A stretch of DNA of 64,000 nucleotides from positions 1 through 64,000 of the forward strand of contig JAHDVF020001560.1 in NCBI GenBank assembly GCA_022606425.2. Reading direction: 5' to 3'. Positions 1 to 10,922 of the stretch are shown here, piece by piece (the first letter of the stretch is position 1; each line of letters begins with the position of its first letter). Position numbers and translations under genes: made by a program. Below the pieces are notes generated by a model, which saw nothing but the letters and a program-made list of their open reading frames with translations, had not been told where the DNA came from and made no database searches. Source of the DNA: Lepidostoma basale (Eukaryota > Arthropoda > Insecta > Trichoptera > Lepidostomatidae).

Positions 1-365
1 GGATACACTGCTTTAAAGTTGGTTATTACCCGTGGCTTTTTCCGACTGAATTCTTGCTAGGTATGCTAAGCTACCAATCTTTGGAGAGAAAGAGAAATAT
101 TCACTTGAAAGTTCACTTCTTTCAGCTGATTGGCGGCCGTATACAGAACTCGGATGTCCTGAGTGATGTAGGTCAATTTGTCTCTGATAATTACCTTCGT
201 CAAAGACAGCACAGATTGTTTTATTTGCCGCGCTGCAGAATTAACCTGCCAATGGTTATGCCTGTGGGTAGGGCAATCTTATTGCTTAATCGGGTCGCCT
301 CGGAGGTCGACATATTTCGTGATAGTGTGAGTTGCCTCAGGGATGCAATATCAATGTTATGATTC
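1..365 (+). mobile_element. LINE-C (Jockey/CR1-like) 3' coding end
   Basis: The reading frame from 54 to 362 ends in a C-terminal block with RQRQHRLFYLP, RINLPMVMPVGRAI and LLNRVASEVDIF. The same block occurs on the minus strand at 21213-21581 and, degraded, at 21764-21982 and 43955-44105, so it is a repeat family and not a host gene. The position after reverse transcriptase and the many 5'-truncated copies fit the end of a Jockey/CR1-type ORF2. The element runs off the left edge of the window. Family placement is inference. Confidence 0.65.
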
Positions 366-506
366 TTTCTAATTTTTAAGCTTAATTTTTTATATATTTT
401 TTTTATGCTTCTCTTATGTAATTGCAAACGATCTGGAATTATATGTCTGTAATGTTTGTGATTTTCTTCTATATTCGCCATGACTTTGTGTTGTGTATTC
501 ACATTA

Positions 507-792
507 GAACAACTTGTTGATAACTTTGTATTATCACAACACTTATTTACATCGTATACAGACATGTTTCGGGAAAACAGACTTCCCTTCTTCTATGTAT
601 AGTTGATCCCTCTCCCCCCACCACTTTTCCATTCGTTATAGAGTATATAAGTAATAGCTCCGCGTCATTTAATTGTTAAATTTTCATCAACTATACTCGT
701 ACACAGAAGAAGGGAAGTCTGTTTTCCCGAAACCTGTCTGTATACAATGTAAATAAGTGTTGTGATAATACAAAGTTATCAACAAGTTGTTC
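507..792. repeat. Fold-back element P2, about 90-bp arms
   Basis: The arm at 507-600 returns as its reverse complement at 701-792, separated by about 100 bp. The inner end of each arm has the shape GAAGAAGGGAAG-loop-CTTCCC-like stem followed by CGAAAC. No coding sequence lies between the arms. This is a MITE-like or fold-back repeat of unknown superfamily. Confidence 0.75.
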
Positions 793-799
793 TTTGTGA

Positions 800-1390
800 T
801 TTTTATTAAAATGAATGAAATGAAATAAATGAAACTGAAATAAAAAAGTGATGTAAAAACTAGTAAAAGTGTGTTCATATTATTTTCAATACAAATTTAT
901 TTCATAGAATGGATAGCTATCATATAAATTATGCAAAGAGAAATATATGCGATGGAAAGACTTCCTCATTATCAAAACACTGTAAAAAATATATGTATGG
1001 CTTTGTAACGTAATTACTATGCATTTTAATTAGTCTTATCGAACTGTCATGGCTGAATGATAAACAATTGAACAACGGAGCCAAGATAAAGTGACGATGA
1101 GCGTTTATCGTTTTCACTTATAATGCAATTCCCTTGGATGCGAACAGCAACTCAATGGATAAATTCTTTGTGGAGAGGTCGAAGACGCGTAATTCAATGA
1201 TATTTTTTTCAACATTGTTCCCACCAGGTAGAATTTCAATGTTAATCATCTATTTATACATATTTAAAACGCGTAAATGCATTATTTATATAAATGCCCT
1301 TCCTCAATGTGATTCAATGTTTATTTTTTTGGTGAGATGTGTGTACGAGATGTAAAAAAATAAACAATAAAAATGTTTTCTTTGATTTCA
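800..1390. other. AT-rich stretch, nothing recognised
   Basis: Short AT-rich frames only. I see no repeat shared with other parts of the window and no gene signal. Confidence 0.5.
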
Positions 1391-1395
1391 CCTAA

Positions 1396-1953
1396 TTAAC
1401 TAAATAACAAGAATGGCAGTGCACAATGGTGTTCTTCTACCGACCCTTATGTATGGAAGCGAAGCATGGAACTGGCAAAAGAAGGATGAAAGTAGAATAA
1501 ATGCAGTAGAAATGAGATCTCTTAGACGAATGTCTGGATACTCTATGTATGATATAGAGTGTCGAATGAAAGTATAAGAAGTGAATGCAGTGCGAATGAT
1601 GGTGTCATGAACAAAATAATGAAAGGATCATTAAGATGGTTTGGACATATGGAAATAATGAATGAAGAAGGAATGGTAAAAAAAATATATGTTAATGATG
1701 TAAATGGAACCAGAAATAGAGGAAGACAGAGGAAAACGTGGCAAATGATAAATCAATAAATGACAAATCAAAAAATCGAATATTGAATGTCGGCTATGTG
1801 AGGAGTCAGAGAAATCGACGCGCGTGCATGACACGATGTATGAATGTTGAGGAATCGAGAGAAATATGTCAGGAAAGAAAAGTGTGGCAGTTCATTCTTT
1901 CTGCCTACTCCTTCGGGGAGACGGCGTGATGGTTAGTTAGTTAACTAAATAAC
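1396..1953 (+). mobile_element. LINE-A1 3' end with 13-bp target duplication
   Basis: Insertion 1409-1940 begins inside the RT C-terminal region (AVHNGV, LMYGSEAWNWQKKDES) and runs to the final SAYSFGETA, a TGA stop, and a short TTAG tail. It is flanked by TTAACTAAATAAC at 1396-1408 and 1941-1953, a direct duplication typical of target-primed reverse transcription. Frameshifts near 1555 and 1757 break the frame, so it is a dead 5'-truncated copy. The stop codon lying only a few bases from the tail is typical of RTE-clade LINEs. Confidence 0.85.
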
Positions 1954-2190
1954 CATCACGCCGTTTTCCCGTAGGTGTAGGCAGAGATGATGGACCAACA
2001 TATTATACGCTTCGGGCCAAGTTCGTAATCACAAGCCACGTGTGTAAACGCTCGAAGGAGATTTCGGCGATTGCACAAATTGAAGATCTCGTATCGATGT
2101 ATGAGTGTGGTGATAGTTTTTGCAATTTGATTGGTTGCCGAGTCAAATAAGCCGCACGTCGTCAATACGTTCCGAGACATGGAGGGAACC
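1954..2190 (-). mobile_element. LINE-A-like 3' end, divergent
   Basis: The minus frame ends in WSIISAYTYGKTA, matching the LINE-A ending WRSILSAYPSGETA, directly next to the tail sequence that the 1409-1940 copy inserted into. The rest (IHRYEIFNLCNRRNLLRAF) is diverged from the other copies. It is the older host of the nested insertion at 1409-1940. Confidence 0.55.
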
Positions 2191-2880
2191 GCACGTATTT
2201 GGCATTCTTTGGCATTTCGTATACTCGGTGATTCGAAAAATATTCGTTTTGCAGGAGTATTTTTGAAATATTATTTTTATTATTGATTAATCCCATATTA
2301 ACTGAGTCAGCTCTATACAGTTTAAATACATAATCCAGAAAGAAATTTTATAATATACTAGATATAAACACCTGCAAGGATCAAATATTGTAATAATAAA
2401 AACCAATAAAGGAAAAAAAGTATCATTATTATTATTAGTCTCACCCTTAGTCGCTTTTCCAAGAAAAAAATAATAAGCAAATTATAATTTTAATGAACTT
2501 AATTTTGATAATTATTACAATTAAGCCGATAGCATTTTTGTTAATAAAAATAACATGTTTATTTATTTCAATGTTTGAATATACGATTGAAAATATTTTT
2601 GGTTTTCCAATCATAAAAAAAAAAAAAAAAATAGCATCTAGATTTTTTCTTAACGCACTGTCATACTATTCCAAAAGATCTCCCTGTCGTGAACGGACTC
2701 TACTATTCCTGAACGAAATCAATGAAACTTTTTATATTTACTTTATTTTATGAATTATAATCAATTAAAGCAAAGGGTACTAATTATTAGTGACCACTAA
2801 ATAAAGCGTCATAAATTTATAAACTCACATTTATTTTCAAATATAATATTTCTATATTTTGGTTAGTACCACAAAAGATC
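2190..2880. other. AT-rich spacer with a poly-A run
   Basis: Contains a long A run near 2617-2632 and simple ATT repeats near 2428-2438. No gene or classified repeat is visible. Confidence 0.5.
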
Positions 2881-3085
2881 ACCGCGGCGCGGCGCAACAA
2901 TCGCCAAAATCTCCGAGCGCTTATAGTGTGGCAGGCCAAATTAAAACTCTCACCTAGCCTCCTACCCTGGCACTCTGGTGTAGCCGTACTCTTATTGTTG
3001 ATCCATCATAAGAATACCCCGTGAAGGCCTGTGACGTGCATGCTCCGCCCATTCCCCTCTCTCTTGCTCTCAACACTTTCAATCC
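2880..3085. other. GC-richer unclassified segment
   Basis: This stretch (GCGGCGCGGCGC near 2884, then a C-rich tract to 3075) differs sharply in base composition from its surroundings. I find no second copy in the window and no coding signal. It could be part of an unrecognised repeat. Confidence 0.3.
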
Positions 3086-3265
3086 CAGGATAATAATAAA
3101 ATTGAAATATTTTAAATAATAATTTAAAAAATTATTCAACTATCTATGTATTTGAAACTGGTTTTCTCCTATAGTTAGGTAAACTCCTAACGGGCTGCTT
3201 ACATAAAAGACCGTCACCGCTGGCTCAGGGGTCGGATTAATTTTATGACCCTAAGTAAGTTCCGC

Positions 3266-3650
3266 CGAAAAACTACGAGTGACCCAAAGACCCATGGAAA
3301 GAGCCATGTTAGGAATAAGCCTAAGAGACAGAGTCAGAAACGATACGGTGAGAGAAAAAACAAAGGTCACTGACATCATCCACCGGGTGGCGACTCTAAA
3401 ATGGCAATGGGCAGGTCACGTAGCCAGAAGCTCAGATGAAAAGTGGACAAGAAGACTGCTGACTTGGAGACCGCGGACGGCGAAGAGAAGTACAGGGCGA
3501 CCGCAACTACGGTGGAAGGATGATCTAAACAGACAAGTCGGAATAACCTGAATGCAGTCTGCACAGGACAGAATGACATGGAAGCAAATGGAGGAGGCCT
3601 TTGTCCAGGGGTGGACGGGAATAGGCTGAGGAAGAAGAAGAAGAAGAAGT
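3266..3650 (+). mobile_element. LINE-G RT C-terminal fragment, (GAA)n tail
   Basis: The frame from 3279 carries RAMLGISLRDRVRNDTVREK, KWQWAGHVARSSDEKW and STGRPQLRWKDDLNRQVG. This is the C-terminal signature of a large insect endonuclease-RT LINE family. The sequence then runs through a stop to EEAFVQGWTG-like coding and a GAAGAAGAAGAAG tail. Copies at 14917-15245 and, inverted, 49360-49745 confirm it is a repeat. It is 5'-truncated and inactive. Confidence 0.8.
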
Positions 3651-4100
3651 ATGTTCCGACTCGGCACTTAATACAATTTACAACTTATTTTGTAGTATTT
3701 CAGAAAACTGTATTAAAAAAAATGCAATTGTTATGTTCACTTGTACTGTATTACTAATAATAATAATTAATACCCGAAGATAAAAATGTATTATTTTGAA
3801 ACATATGATAATCTTTTGTTAATAAACATAAATATGTAAATTGCATTTTACGTGGCATCAGATTTATTTTATTGCATTACTAATAATAATAATTAATACC
3901 AGCATTAATAGTATCCAGGTCTCCGTGGCATTGTTATAACTGATATAATAGTGTGGTCATTGTTTTCCTGGACATTAACATTTGTTAGTGCCCTATCGAG
4001 GTGACCCATGTCGCTCTTATATTTATAACAAAATAATATTTTTAGAAAACGGACGTTTTCACCAATTTTTTTGTATTAAAAATTGAGTTTTACATCATAA
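3650..4100. other. AT-rich spacer with a short direct repeat
   Basis: A segment of the form ATTACTAATAATAATAATTA occurs near 3750 and again near 3877. Nothing else is recognised. Confidence 0.45.
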
Positions 4101-4101
4101 A

Positions 4102-4785
4102 AACTAACTAACTAACTAACCATCACGCCGTCTCCCCGGAGGGGTAGGCAGAAAGAATGGAACGCCACACTGTTCTGTCCTAACATACTTCTCTCGCTTC
4201 CTCTACATTCATACATCTTGTCATGCACGCACGTCGATTTCTCCGACTCCTCACGTGACCGACATTCAATATTTGATTGATTTGATCGTGCCACGATTTC
4301 CTCGGCCTTCCTCTATTTCTAGCTCCGTTCACGCCGTTTACATATACCTTCTTTACCATTCTGTCTTCACTCATTCTTTACATGTGTCCAAACCATCTTA
4401 ATGACCCTTTCCTTATTTTGTTCATAACACTTTCATTCGCACCACATTTACTTCTTATACTTGCATTTGTCACTCTATCATATATAGATTTGCCACACTA
4501 TTAGAGATCTCATTTCTACTGCATTTATTCTACTTTCATCCTTCTTTTGCCAGTTCCATGCTTCACTTCCATACATAAGGGTCGGCACAAGAATACCATT
4601 ATGCACTGCCATCTTAGCTTTTTTGGATAGGCTTTTGTTTGCGATGACAACTTTAAGTGCACCATTTACTCTGTTGCCTGCCCCAACTCTTCATTCAATA
4701 TCCTTCTCCACCCTCCCATCCTTTGTAAACATACTTCCTAAATAAACAAATTCATTCACTTGTTCCAGATTTTCACCTCATTGTT
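4102..4785 (-). mobile_element. LINE-A1 3' end, about 680 bp, minus strand
   Basis: Reading the minus strand, the segment starts with a relic of LEQVNEFVYLGSMF, then RVGAGNRVNGAL, LMYGSEAWNWQKKDES and RWFGHM-like sequence. It continues into GRPRKSWHDQINQI (4180-4374) and ends at a (CTAA)n tail at 4102-4122. It reaches further 5' than most A copies here. Stops and frameshifts show it is dead. Confidence 0.82.
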
Positions 4786-5330
4786 TTAGATATAATAAAT
4801 CTGTAGTTCTTCTTATGCGATTTTTGACCATATCGCGTAAAATGATAAATACTATATGTAAATTAAAATCACGAGTGAGCTATAAAAATGAATGTTCATA
4901 TGTATTCTGTGGCAGACACAATGTTTCTATCGGTAAAAAATAACAATACAACAAAAATGATTCACTCTTTGGGATATTATAAAACTAAGACAGACAGTAT
5001 GACGCTTGAAATAAAATTATTGTCTATTATTAATTATGACCATGACATAATTATATAATATAGCACCCTGTTATTACATGTTTTTTTATGTTTAAAAATA
5101 CGCTAAAATCATTGTATACGTTTATATACATGTGTGGCAAACACTTGGATAAGATATCTATATAATTAGTCATAAAATATAATGCATTCAGTAAAAAGGA
5201 GTCAAGCCACATTTTTTTTCGTAAGACTAAAAAACACGTGTTTCTTTAATACTTCTTAACTCGCTAGTAATAAATAGAAGTATGATGACGCAAGTTTAAA
5301 TATATTGATTTTAAATATTATATATACAAC
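4786..5330. other. AT-rich spacer
   Basis: No coding or repeat signal that I can assign. Confidence 0.45.
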
Positions 5331-5460
5331 ATGTTTACAAGAGATGGAAAATGGAGAAAGATATCGAAAAGTATTAGAGTAAAAGTAAAAGTATTAGGTA
5401 CGGAAGTTAAGCTTGGAGTTCGCAGAAGAAGTATGAAAGTAAGATAAATGCCGTAAAACA
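5331..5460 (+). mobile_element. LINE-A2 remnant with internal deletion
   Basis: The sequence matches the region encoding MFTRDGKMEKDIE in the 42906-43730 copy, then jumps to a decayed SEAWSWQKK-ES-INAV part. About 130 bp remain, so this is an old copy with a large internal deletion. Confidence 0.55.
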
Positions 5461-5590
5461 ACGGAAAAAAGTATTTTAATTACGAGTTGATAATTTTTTA
5501 CTGATTGCATATGGAGAAAAATATTATTTTTATATTTTGTATACAACAATGAACTTGTATATAACAATGTGCTCAGAGTTCTATATAATT

Positions 5591-5703
5591 CGCTGTGGCA
5601 GCTACACATGCGCTACGACATGCGCTGTGGCAGCTACACATGCGCTACGACATGCGCTGTGGTAGCTACACATGCGCTACGACATGCGCTGTGGCAGTTA
5701 CAC
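5591..5703 (+). repeat. 32-bp tandem repeat, about 3.5 copies
   Basis: The unit starts CGCTGTGGCAGCTACACATG and recurs at 5591, 5623, 5655 and 5687 with almost no change. The unit contains the TGTGGCAGCTACAC segment of LINE-E, and the array leads straight into that LINE's 3' end. The array looks like an expansion of LINE-E sequence. Confidence 0.9.
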
Positions 5704-5790
5704 AGAGATGAAGAGACCAGTTGGAGACAGTGGACTGAGTGGAGGAAACGTGTGAAGCTTGTTGCAGACCAATACTCAGGATTGTAACCA
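5704..5790 (+). mobile_element. LINE-E 3' coding end
   Basis: The frame reads through TEWRKRVKLVADQ and stops at 5785-5787. The same ending is on the minus strand at 45290-45530 (CGSYTGLKRLAGDRTEWRE). It is a short 5'-truncated RT C-terminus. The tandem repeat immediately upstream is built from the CGSYT codons of this family. Confidence 0.6.
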
Positions 5791-6306
5791 TGAAAAAGAT
5801 TATTAAATACGATAGAAATTGCAGAAAACTCTATCGTCAATGTATTATAAAGCAAATTAAAATGGAAGACATTTTTGGAGAAAATTAGTATTTAGTTCAA
5901 TAAAAATGATTATAACTTTTATATGGGTTATCATTAAAATTAATAATTGTTTATCAATGCCGTTTGTATACGAAATTAATAAGGTTTATTATTTTAACCT
6001 TACCTTCCGACAAATTAAATGTATTGTATATATTATATTACGTATATGGTACATAAGAGATTCTCTGTCTGTTCAAAGTACAAGGTAAATACATATATGC
6101 ACAAAAAGTAGTATTGTACGTAGGTATCCGCAAATACGAGTGATAATAATTTTTAAAGAACATTCGTACTAAATTCAAAAATTGTTGTAGTGTTTTTTAA
6201 ATATTCATTTTTAGAATTTAGAATGTTGATTCCTTGATTTGAAAACATATGTTCATCTTCATACTGGCGTGATATTTTATAAACAATTTTAGAAAAGTAT
6301 ACTTTG
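5790..6306. other. AT-rich spacer
   Basis: No supported gene or repeat. Confidence 0.45.
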
Positions 6307-6430
6307 GTCTGATGTAGAATTCAAGTGATAATAAAATGGCGATAGATTAGCTACCCTATCACATGTCATGAGAATCAATAGGTAAAAGTTTTATACAGTA
6401 ATTGGGTTCAAATAACCTGATATATACAAA
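6307..6430 (+). mobile_element. tRNA-SINE, 3' half only
   Basis: It matches the body of the window's tRNA-derived SINE: GTAGAATTCA, then TAAAATGGCGATAGATTAGC, the CTATCACATGTCA block, and the AATTGGGTTCAAATAACCTG end. The tRNA-like head is missing, so this is a 5'-truncated copy. Confidence 0.8.
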
Positions 6431-6573
6431 TGTGTAAAGCAACGGAAAACTACGACATTAAATGCCCAAGTGGCATCACAAGAACCTTTGCTTTGTCACA
6501 CTTTGCTGCAAATTAATGCCTTGGATTGAAAGTAACGAAGATACTTTTAAAGTATAGATATTAACATGCATAC

Positions 6574-7058
6574 AACGATCCACGATAATCTTAACTTGAA
6601 ACTCCGACAAAGAATGATTAAATGTTATATATGGTCAGTACTACTATATGGCTGCGAAACCTGGACTCAAGTGAATGTAATGAATGTGGATATACCGCAG
6701 AATGCTTACCGAAGTATACCGTGGACCGATAGGGTCAGTAATGTAGACGTACTGCAGAGAGCCAGAGCCAATAGAGAGCTGTTGTCGAGTGTGAAAATTA
6801 GAAAGGTCTCATATTTAGGTCATGTGCTAAGGGGAGAAAAATACCACCTCCTTCGACTGATATTAATGGGTAAAGTGGAAGGACGTCGGGGAGTTGGTAG
6901 AAGGCAGCTGTCCTGGCTGCAGTATATCAAAGAGTGGACAGGAATAACAAGAGTTCAGAACCTGTTCCAAGTGGCGCAGGATAGAGATGCCTTTGCTGTA
7001 GTGATCGCCAAAGTTGGGGGGACCTGACACGGCACCGAAAGAAGAAGAACGATCCACC
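6574..7058 (+). mobile_element. LINE-B 3' end nested in another LINE-B
   Basis: Frame 6566-7027 reads LKLRQRMIKCYIWSVLLYGC, IPWTDRVSNVDVLQRARANR and SYLGHVLRGEKYHLLRLI, and stops just before a GAAAGAAGAAGAA tail. AACGATCCAC occurs at 6574-6583 and 7049-7058, a likely 10-bp target duplication. After the duplication the sequence resumes with another LINE-B copy. An internal deletion removes the RLEAFEMW region and is shared with the copy at 17694-18140. No catalytic YADD is present. Confidence 0.8.
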
Positions 7059-7700
7059 GAGAGGCAAATGATCGGCCTGAGGAGTTTAAATAAGAAATGA
7101 AGAAATTGGACGCAGAATCAAAGTTGCTGACATCATGGATTATACATATGATAAAATGCAAAATTGAGGCACCAAGAGCTACGTTTAATAAAATTAAATC
7201 ACTCTTCTTCAATGATAACATAAACTTGAAACTTCGCCAGAGAATTATCAAATGCTATGTGTGGTCTGTTTTATGGTACGGATGTGAAACGTGGACCTTG
7301 AAAGTAAACTCAATGAACAGACTGGAAGCATTTGAAATGTGGCTCCATCGCCGAATGCTCAGAATTCCCTGGACAGACATGGTTACCAATACCGAAGTCC
7401 TGAGGCGAGCTAGAGTTGACAGGGAACTGTTATCAACTATCAAGGTTCAGAAGATTTCACATCTGGGTCATATACTGCGTGGGGAAAAGTACCACCTTGT
7501 CCAACTGATATTGGAGGGGAAAATTGACGAGACGCCGAGGGCCCGGCAGGAGACAAATGTCCTGGCTGCGAAACGTGAGGGAGTAGACCGGCATCCGAAA
7601 TGTGGAGGAGCTGTTCCGAGCTGCGCAGGACAGGGACAGGTTCGCCGAAGTGATCGCCAACGTAAGGGGGACCCGACAGGGCATTTGAAGAAGAAGAAGA
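7059..7700 (+). mobile_element. LINE-B 3' end, host of the nested copy
   Basis: Frame 7097-7705 carries LKLRQRIIKCYVWSVLWYGC, NRLEAFEMWLHRRMLRIPWT and SHLGHILRGEKYHLVQLI. A frameshift near 7530 ruins the C-terminus before the GAAGAAGAAGA tail. Its upstream part is separated by the insertion at 6584-7048. Confidence 0.8.
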
Positions 7701-7806
7701 TTTAAAATGAATTTCTACCAAGAAATTTCAATTAAAAATATTAATTGTTTAAAAAATTTCGTTAGTATTAATATATAAAGAATTACGTTAGTATTAATAT
7801 ATATTT

Positions 7807-7880
7807 ACAAATCAAGAGGGACCCAGACTACATCTTATCTACCTACATTTATCCTCTATGTCCTGCCGTACATGTAAATC
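7807..7880 (+). repeat. Repeat N tail fragment
   Basis: A block with AAGAGGGACCCAGACTACAT and CTCTATGTCCTGCCGTA matches blocks at 8748-8815 and 51545-51605 that follow the GC-rich core of repeat N. The core is absent here. Confidence 0.55.
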
Positions 7881-7914
7881 TACATAAATAAATAGATATA
7901 AATAATATAAAAAG

Positions 7915-8145
7915 GAGGAAGTGTCATGTCACAGGGCAGCAGGGGTACTCCATTACGTGCAGCATGGATTGCTCCATACCACAGAAGCAGAACGTCATAC
8001 CGCCCTGAAGAATACCCCATCTCGCCATACTGTCTGGATCTACCAACATATATGTGGCAAGTTCAGTTCAAGGTCTTCAAAGGACTGTAGGCTTGGCTCC
8101 TGATCCAGGGGACTAGTATTAATTCCTGGACATGTCCCGGTTCTT
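7915..8145. other. Unclassified moderately GC-rich segment
   Basis: Open frames exist on the plus strand (for example 7921-8103), but the peptides match no family I recognise. Composition differs from the AT-rich flanks. It may be a decayed element. Confidence 0.3.
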
Positions 8146-8419
8146 TATTCATAATATGAGCTATTATTTTGGCTCACATTGGAGATTGTATAAACAAATC
8201 TATTTCCATTGATCAAATCTTTAGTATCAGTTAAAAAAACTTCATATAATATGGTTAGCTATATATAATACAAGTACATTCATGATACTAATCAAAGTTC
8301 AAAAAACGTACCAAATATGACCTCGAATTTATACAGCGAACTAATGATATAAATATATATCTTTTAAATTGATTCACAAGATATTATATTATAGTTTTTT
8401 TACGTAACTGAAGATCATT

Positions 8420-8605
8420 ACCTAACAACCAACCTTCAATTTTTTTTCCCGTATAGACCTCCACACACTTCTTTACATCCATACATCGTGATGCGCGTGC
8501 TCATCTATTTATTTGACTTGACACTTTTTAGTGAATTGTAGATTTGGTCACAAATTATTTTTTTCGTTTTTCCTCGACTTCTTTTTTCATTCACATCGCT
8601 ATATG
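8420..8605 (-). mobile_element. LINE-A2 relic
   Basis: Minus-strand blocks resembling the ACM-RCMNV and GRPRK regions are still visible (CATCCATACATCGTGATGC and TTTTTCCTCGACTTC on the plus strand). It is heavily decayed and lacks the tail. Confidence 0.5.
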
Positions 8606-8614
8606 GCCGAGCCA

Positions 8615-8820
8615 TAGAGGTCTCTCTCCGCTTACCCGAAGCTGTTATAGGCGCAGCGGCGCCTTTCGTCAGCTCCATTCGTGCACTCCCTAGGCCCGTC
8701 CCCCGTCCATGCGGGACTTACGTTAAAAAAATATATATGTATATTTGCAACCAAGGGGAACCAGACCACATTTAAGCTACGCTACTCTCCCTCGATGTTC
8801 CGCCGTATAATACAACAGCA
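8615..8820 (+). repeat. Repeat N, GC-rich core plus tail
   Basis: The core has CCCGAAGCTGTTATAGGCGC, CGCCTTTCGTCAGCTCC, CCTAGGCCCGTCCCCCGTCC and GCGGGACTTA. After a short AT-rich link comes the GGGGAACCAGACCACATTTA tail. Other copies are at 13025-13215, 51420-51605 and, inverted, 16690-16800. It is non-coding and of unknown class. Confidence 0.7.
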
Positions 8821-8857
8821 AAACATAAATAACATAAATAATAATCACAAGATACAT

Positions 8858-8992
8858 ATGATATTAAAATAAACAAAAGTTCGAGTCGAAGATGTCCTCA
8901 TAAGACGAAACACGTGTCGTGAATATTTCATATCATTTATAGAATTTTTAGTTCTTCTATTTTTAAACAACTTTTGTTTATTTTAATATCAT
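8858..8992. repeat. Fold-back element P4, 24-bp perfect ends
   Basis: The segment at 8858-8881 is repeated exactly in reverse complement at 8969-8992. Between them is GAAGATGTCCTCATAAGACG followed by GAAACACGTG, another case of the hairpin-then-GAAAC motif. Confidence 0.75.
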
Positions 8993-9282
8993 CATTTTGG
9001 AATTCTATACACTTAATCATACATCGATTAACAAGATACATAAATAACATACGAGTATGTTAGAGAAAGAAATAATGCACAGCAGGAGGCACAGGAGGGA
9101 GGGAGGAGACAAAATGCAGGATGGGGGAAATAAGGAAATTTATTTAATGTGTGGAATGGGAAGGTAACATAGGAAGTTTATACTATAATATATATATTTA
9201 AGAGAAGAAAAATAATGAACTAAGGAGGAGGATTCACATCGCTAGTGTCAGATACAACTCCCAACCAAATAACCAGGTCCAA

Positions 9283-9350
9283 GCGTCCTTGAGGTGAGTT
9301 AATCACGAAAACGGCGCTATAAAAATTAGCCTAATTATTATTATTAGATT
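9283..9350 (+). repeat. Repeat R, short dispersed repeat with (ATT)n end
   Basis: CCTTGAGGTGA, an AAAA-CGGCGCTATAAAA block and a (ATT)n run recur at 10845-10922 in the same order. It is non-coding. Confidence 0.5.
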
Positions 9351-9539
9351 TTTTATATATTTTAATGTGACAGGCACAGAGGAGCGATTTAAAAAAAAGC
9401 ACATAGCATCTGTAAATCGTTTTTACACGATTAAGAATGACAAAATGTATAAAATATAATATTATGGCATCGAAACAAGAGCTGACACAGTTCGCAATAA
9501 ATTACTTCTCAGAAACAGAGGTGAACACCCTCAGAAAAA

Positions 9540-10262
9540 TAACTTCTTCTTCGATGGCCCTACAGCCCATATCGAGCGTTAGCCTCCAGTATTCTTCGCC
9601 TCCAACTCCTCCTGTCCTCTGCTTCGACCCTCCAATCTGGCACTCGTAACAATTTCGCCCCATCTCTCCCAACTTCATCCTCACATTCCAGCCTTGGTCA
9701 TCCAATTGGTCTTCTACCACCTGGGTACCACTCCGGCAATCTTTTTGAGGTTCGCGATTACGGCATCCTCTGTGTGACCGGCCCATCTCAGACTATTCAG
9801 TCTGACCTGTGTGGAGGGACTGGGAGCTTTGTAAATATATACAGCTCGTTATTATGCCGCACTCTCCAGCCTTCACCGTCATTCACAGGCCCCAGAATTC
9901 TGCGCAGCACCCTCCTCTCAACAGTATCCAGTCGCTCTGCGGATTTCGCTGTCATTGTCCACGCCTCACACCCATAGGTCACTACTGTTCGGATGATTGT
10001 TTTATACATGATGATTTTGGTTTTCCAGTGTACGTTTCTTGATTTGAGCACTGGTAGTAGAGAGAAGAATGAATTCTTGATTAAGAAAATGTGTGATATC
10101 AAGGATGTTGTCAGGGAGACAAAGAATAAGGTATTGGAGAGCCTTGTCTTACATGGGAAACCAGAGAGAAAATGATGCCTAGAAGATCCATTAAAATATT
10201 GAAAGACATCTGGGAGTCCAGATCGCAAGAGGAGGTAAACAAACAGGCAGTCTTCGACCAGT
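9540..10262 (-). mobile_element. LINE-K RT C-terminal region
   Basis: On the minus strand, frame 9797-10291 shows YKTIIRTVVTYGCEAWTMTA, ERRVLRRILGPVNDGEGW and RVRHNNELY. A frameshift near 9790 leads into frame 9502-9786 with VVEDQLDDQGW, KLGEMGRN and EEYWRLTLDMGCRAIEEE, ending at a CTTCTTCTTC tail (GAAGAAG on the minus strand). The VTYGCEAWT/LRRILGPV signature belongs to a widespread arthropod LINE family. Copies lie at 17135-17242, 21995-22195 and 53358-53462. Confidence 0.8.
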
Positions 10263-10840
10263 ATAATATTATATAAAAAGAAATATAACATTTATTTTTA
10301 ATTACACAAAATATACATAAGAAACACTAATTATACTACTTACAAAATGATTAAGGCTAAATATGGTAAGTTAAATTGTTATCGAATGTACACGAGATAA
10401 ACAATATACTAGACAGTACGATAATAAATATGGCTACACAAAGAAATACGAGCTGAACAAGGAAGAAATCCAGTTAATACCAGTTACCTTCGATTAGATT
10501 ACTATAGTTGCACTAATAAATTAACAAGTGTCATTAGAACACAAAATGTTTACTAGAAATACCTGTTAATTGTAAGCGATCGCGTTTCTAACCAAGTTCA
10601 TGTTAATGGTAAATGGTAAATATTTATATAAGCTGGGATGGCAGTACACGATGGAATTCTCGTACTTAACATAACACCAATTCTGTAAACCCTTGATTCG
10701 ACCAAAAGAAACTGTTTTTAACTAACTAACCATCACTTACACATCATCATTTACACTTTGTTCTACTATACTTTCTGGTTAGACATCTATATCTATCTAT
10801 CAGATGTAGCGTTCACATTTAGATTTTTAGATTTAAAACA
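10263..10840. other. AT-rich spacer
   Basis: No gene. A fragment resembling the LINE-A AVH-GIL region (GATGGCAGTACACGATGG) is seen near 10637, but only about 30 bp are recognisable. Confidence 0.4.
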
Positions 10841-10844
10841 CGTC

Positions 10845-10922
10845 TTAATGCGCCCTTGAGGTGATTACATGCACAAAAACAGCGCTTTAAAAGTTAGCAT
10901 ATTATTATTATTATTATTATTA
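10845..10922 (+). repeat. Repeat R with (ATT)n run
   Basis: Second copy of the repeat at 9283-9350. Its ATT run abuts the 3' end of a minus-strand LINE-A copy. Confidence 0.5.

Noticed and set aside
54..362. Host protein of 102 residues
   Set aside because: The same C-terminal block recurs at 21213-21581, 21764-21982 and 43955-44105 with decay, which marks a retrotransposon.
9774..10042. Plus-strand ORFs of 67 and 77 residues
   Set aside because: They are antisense shadows of the minus-strand LINE-K frame.
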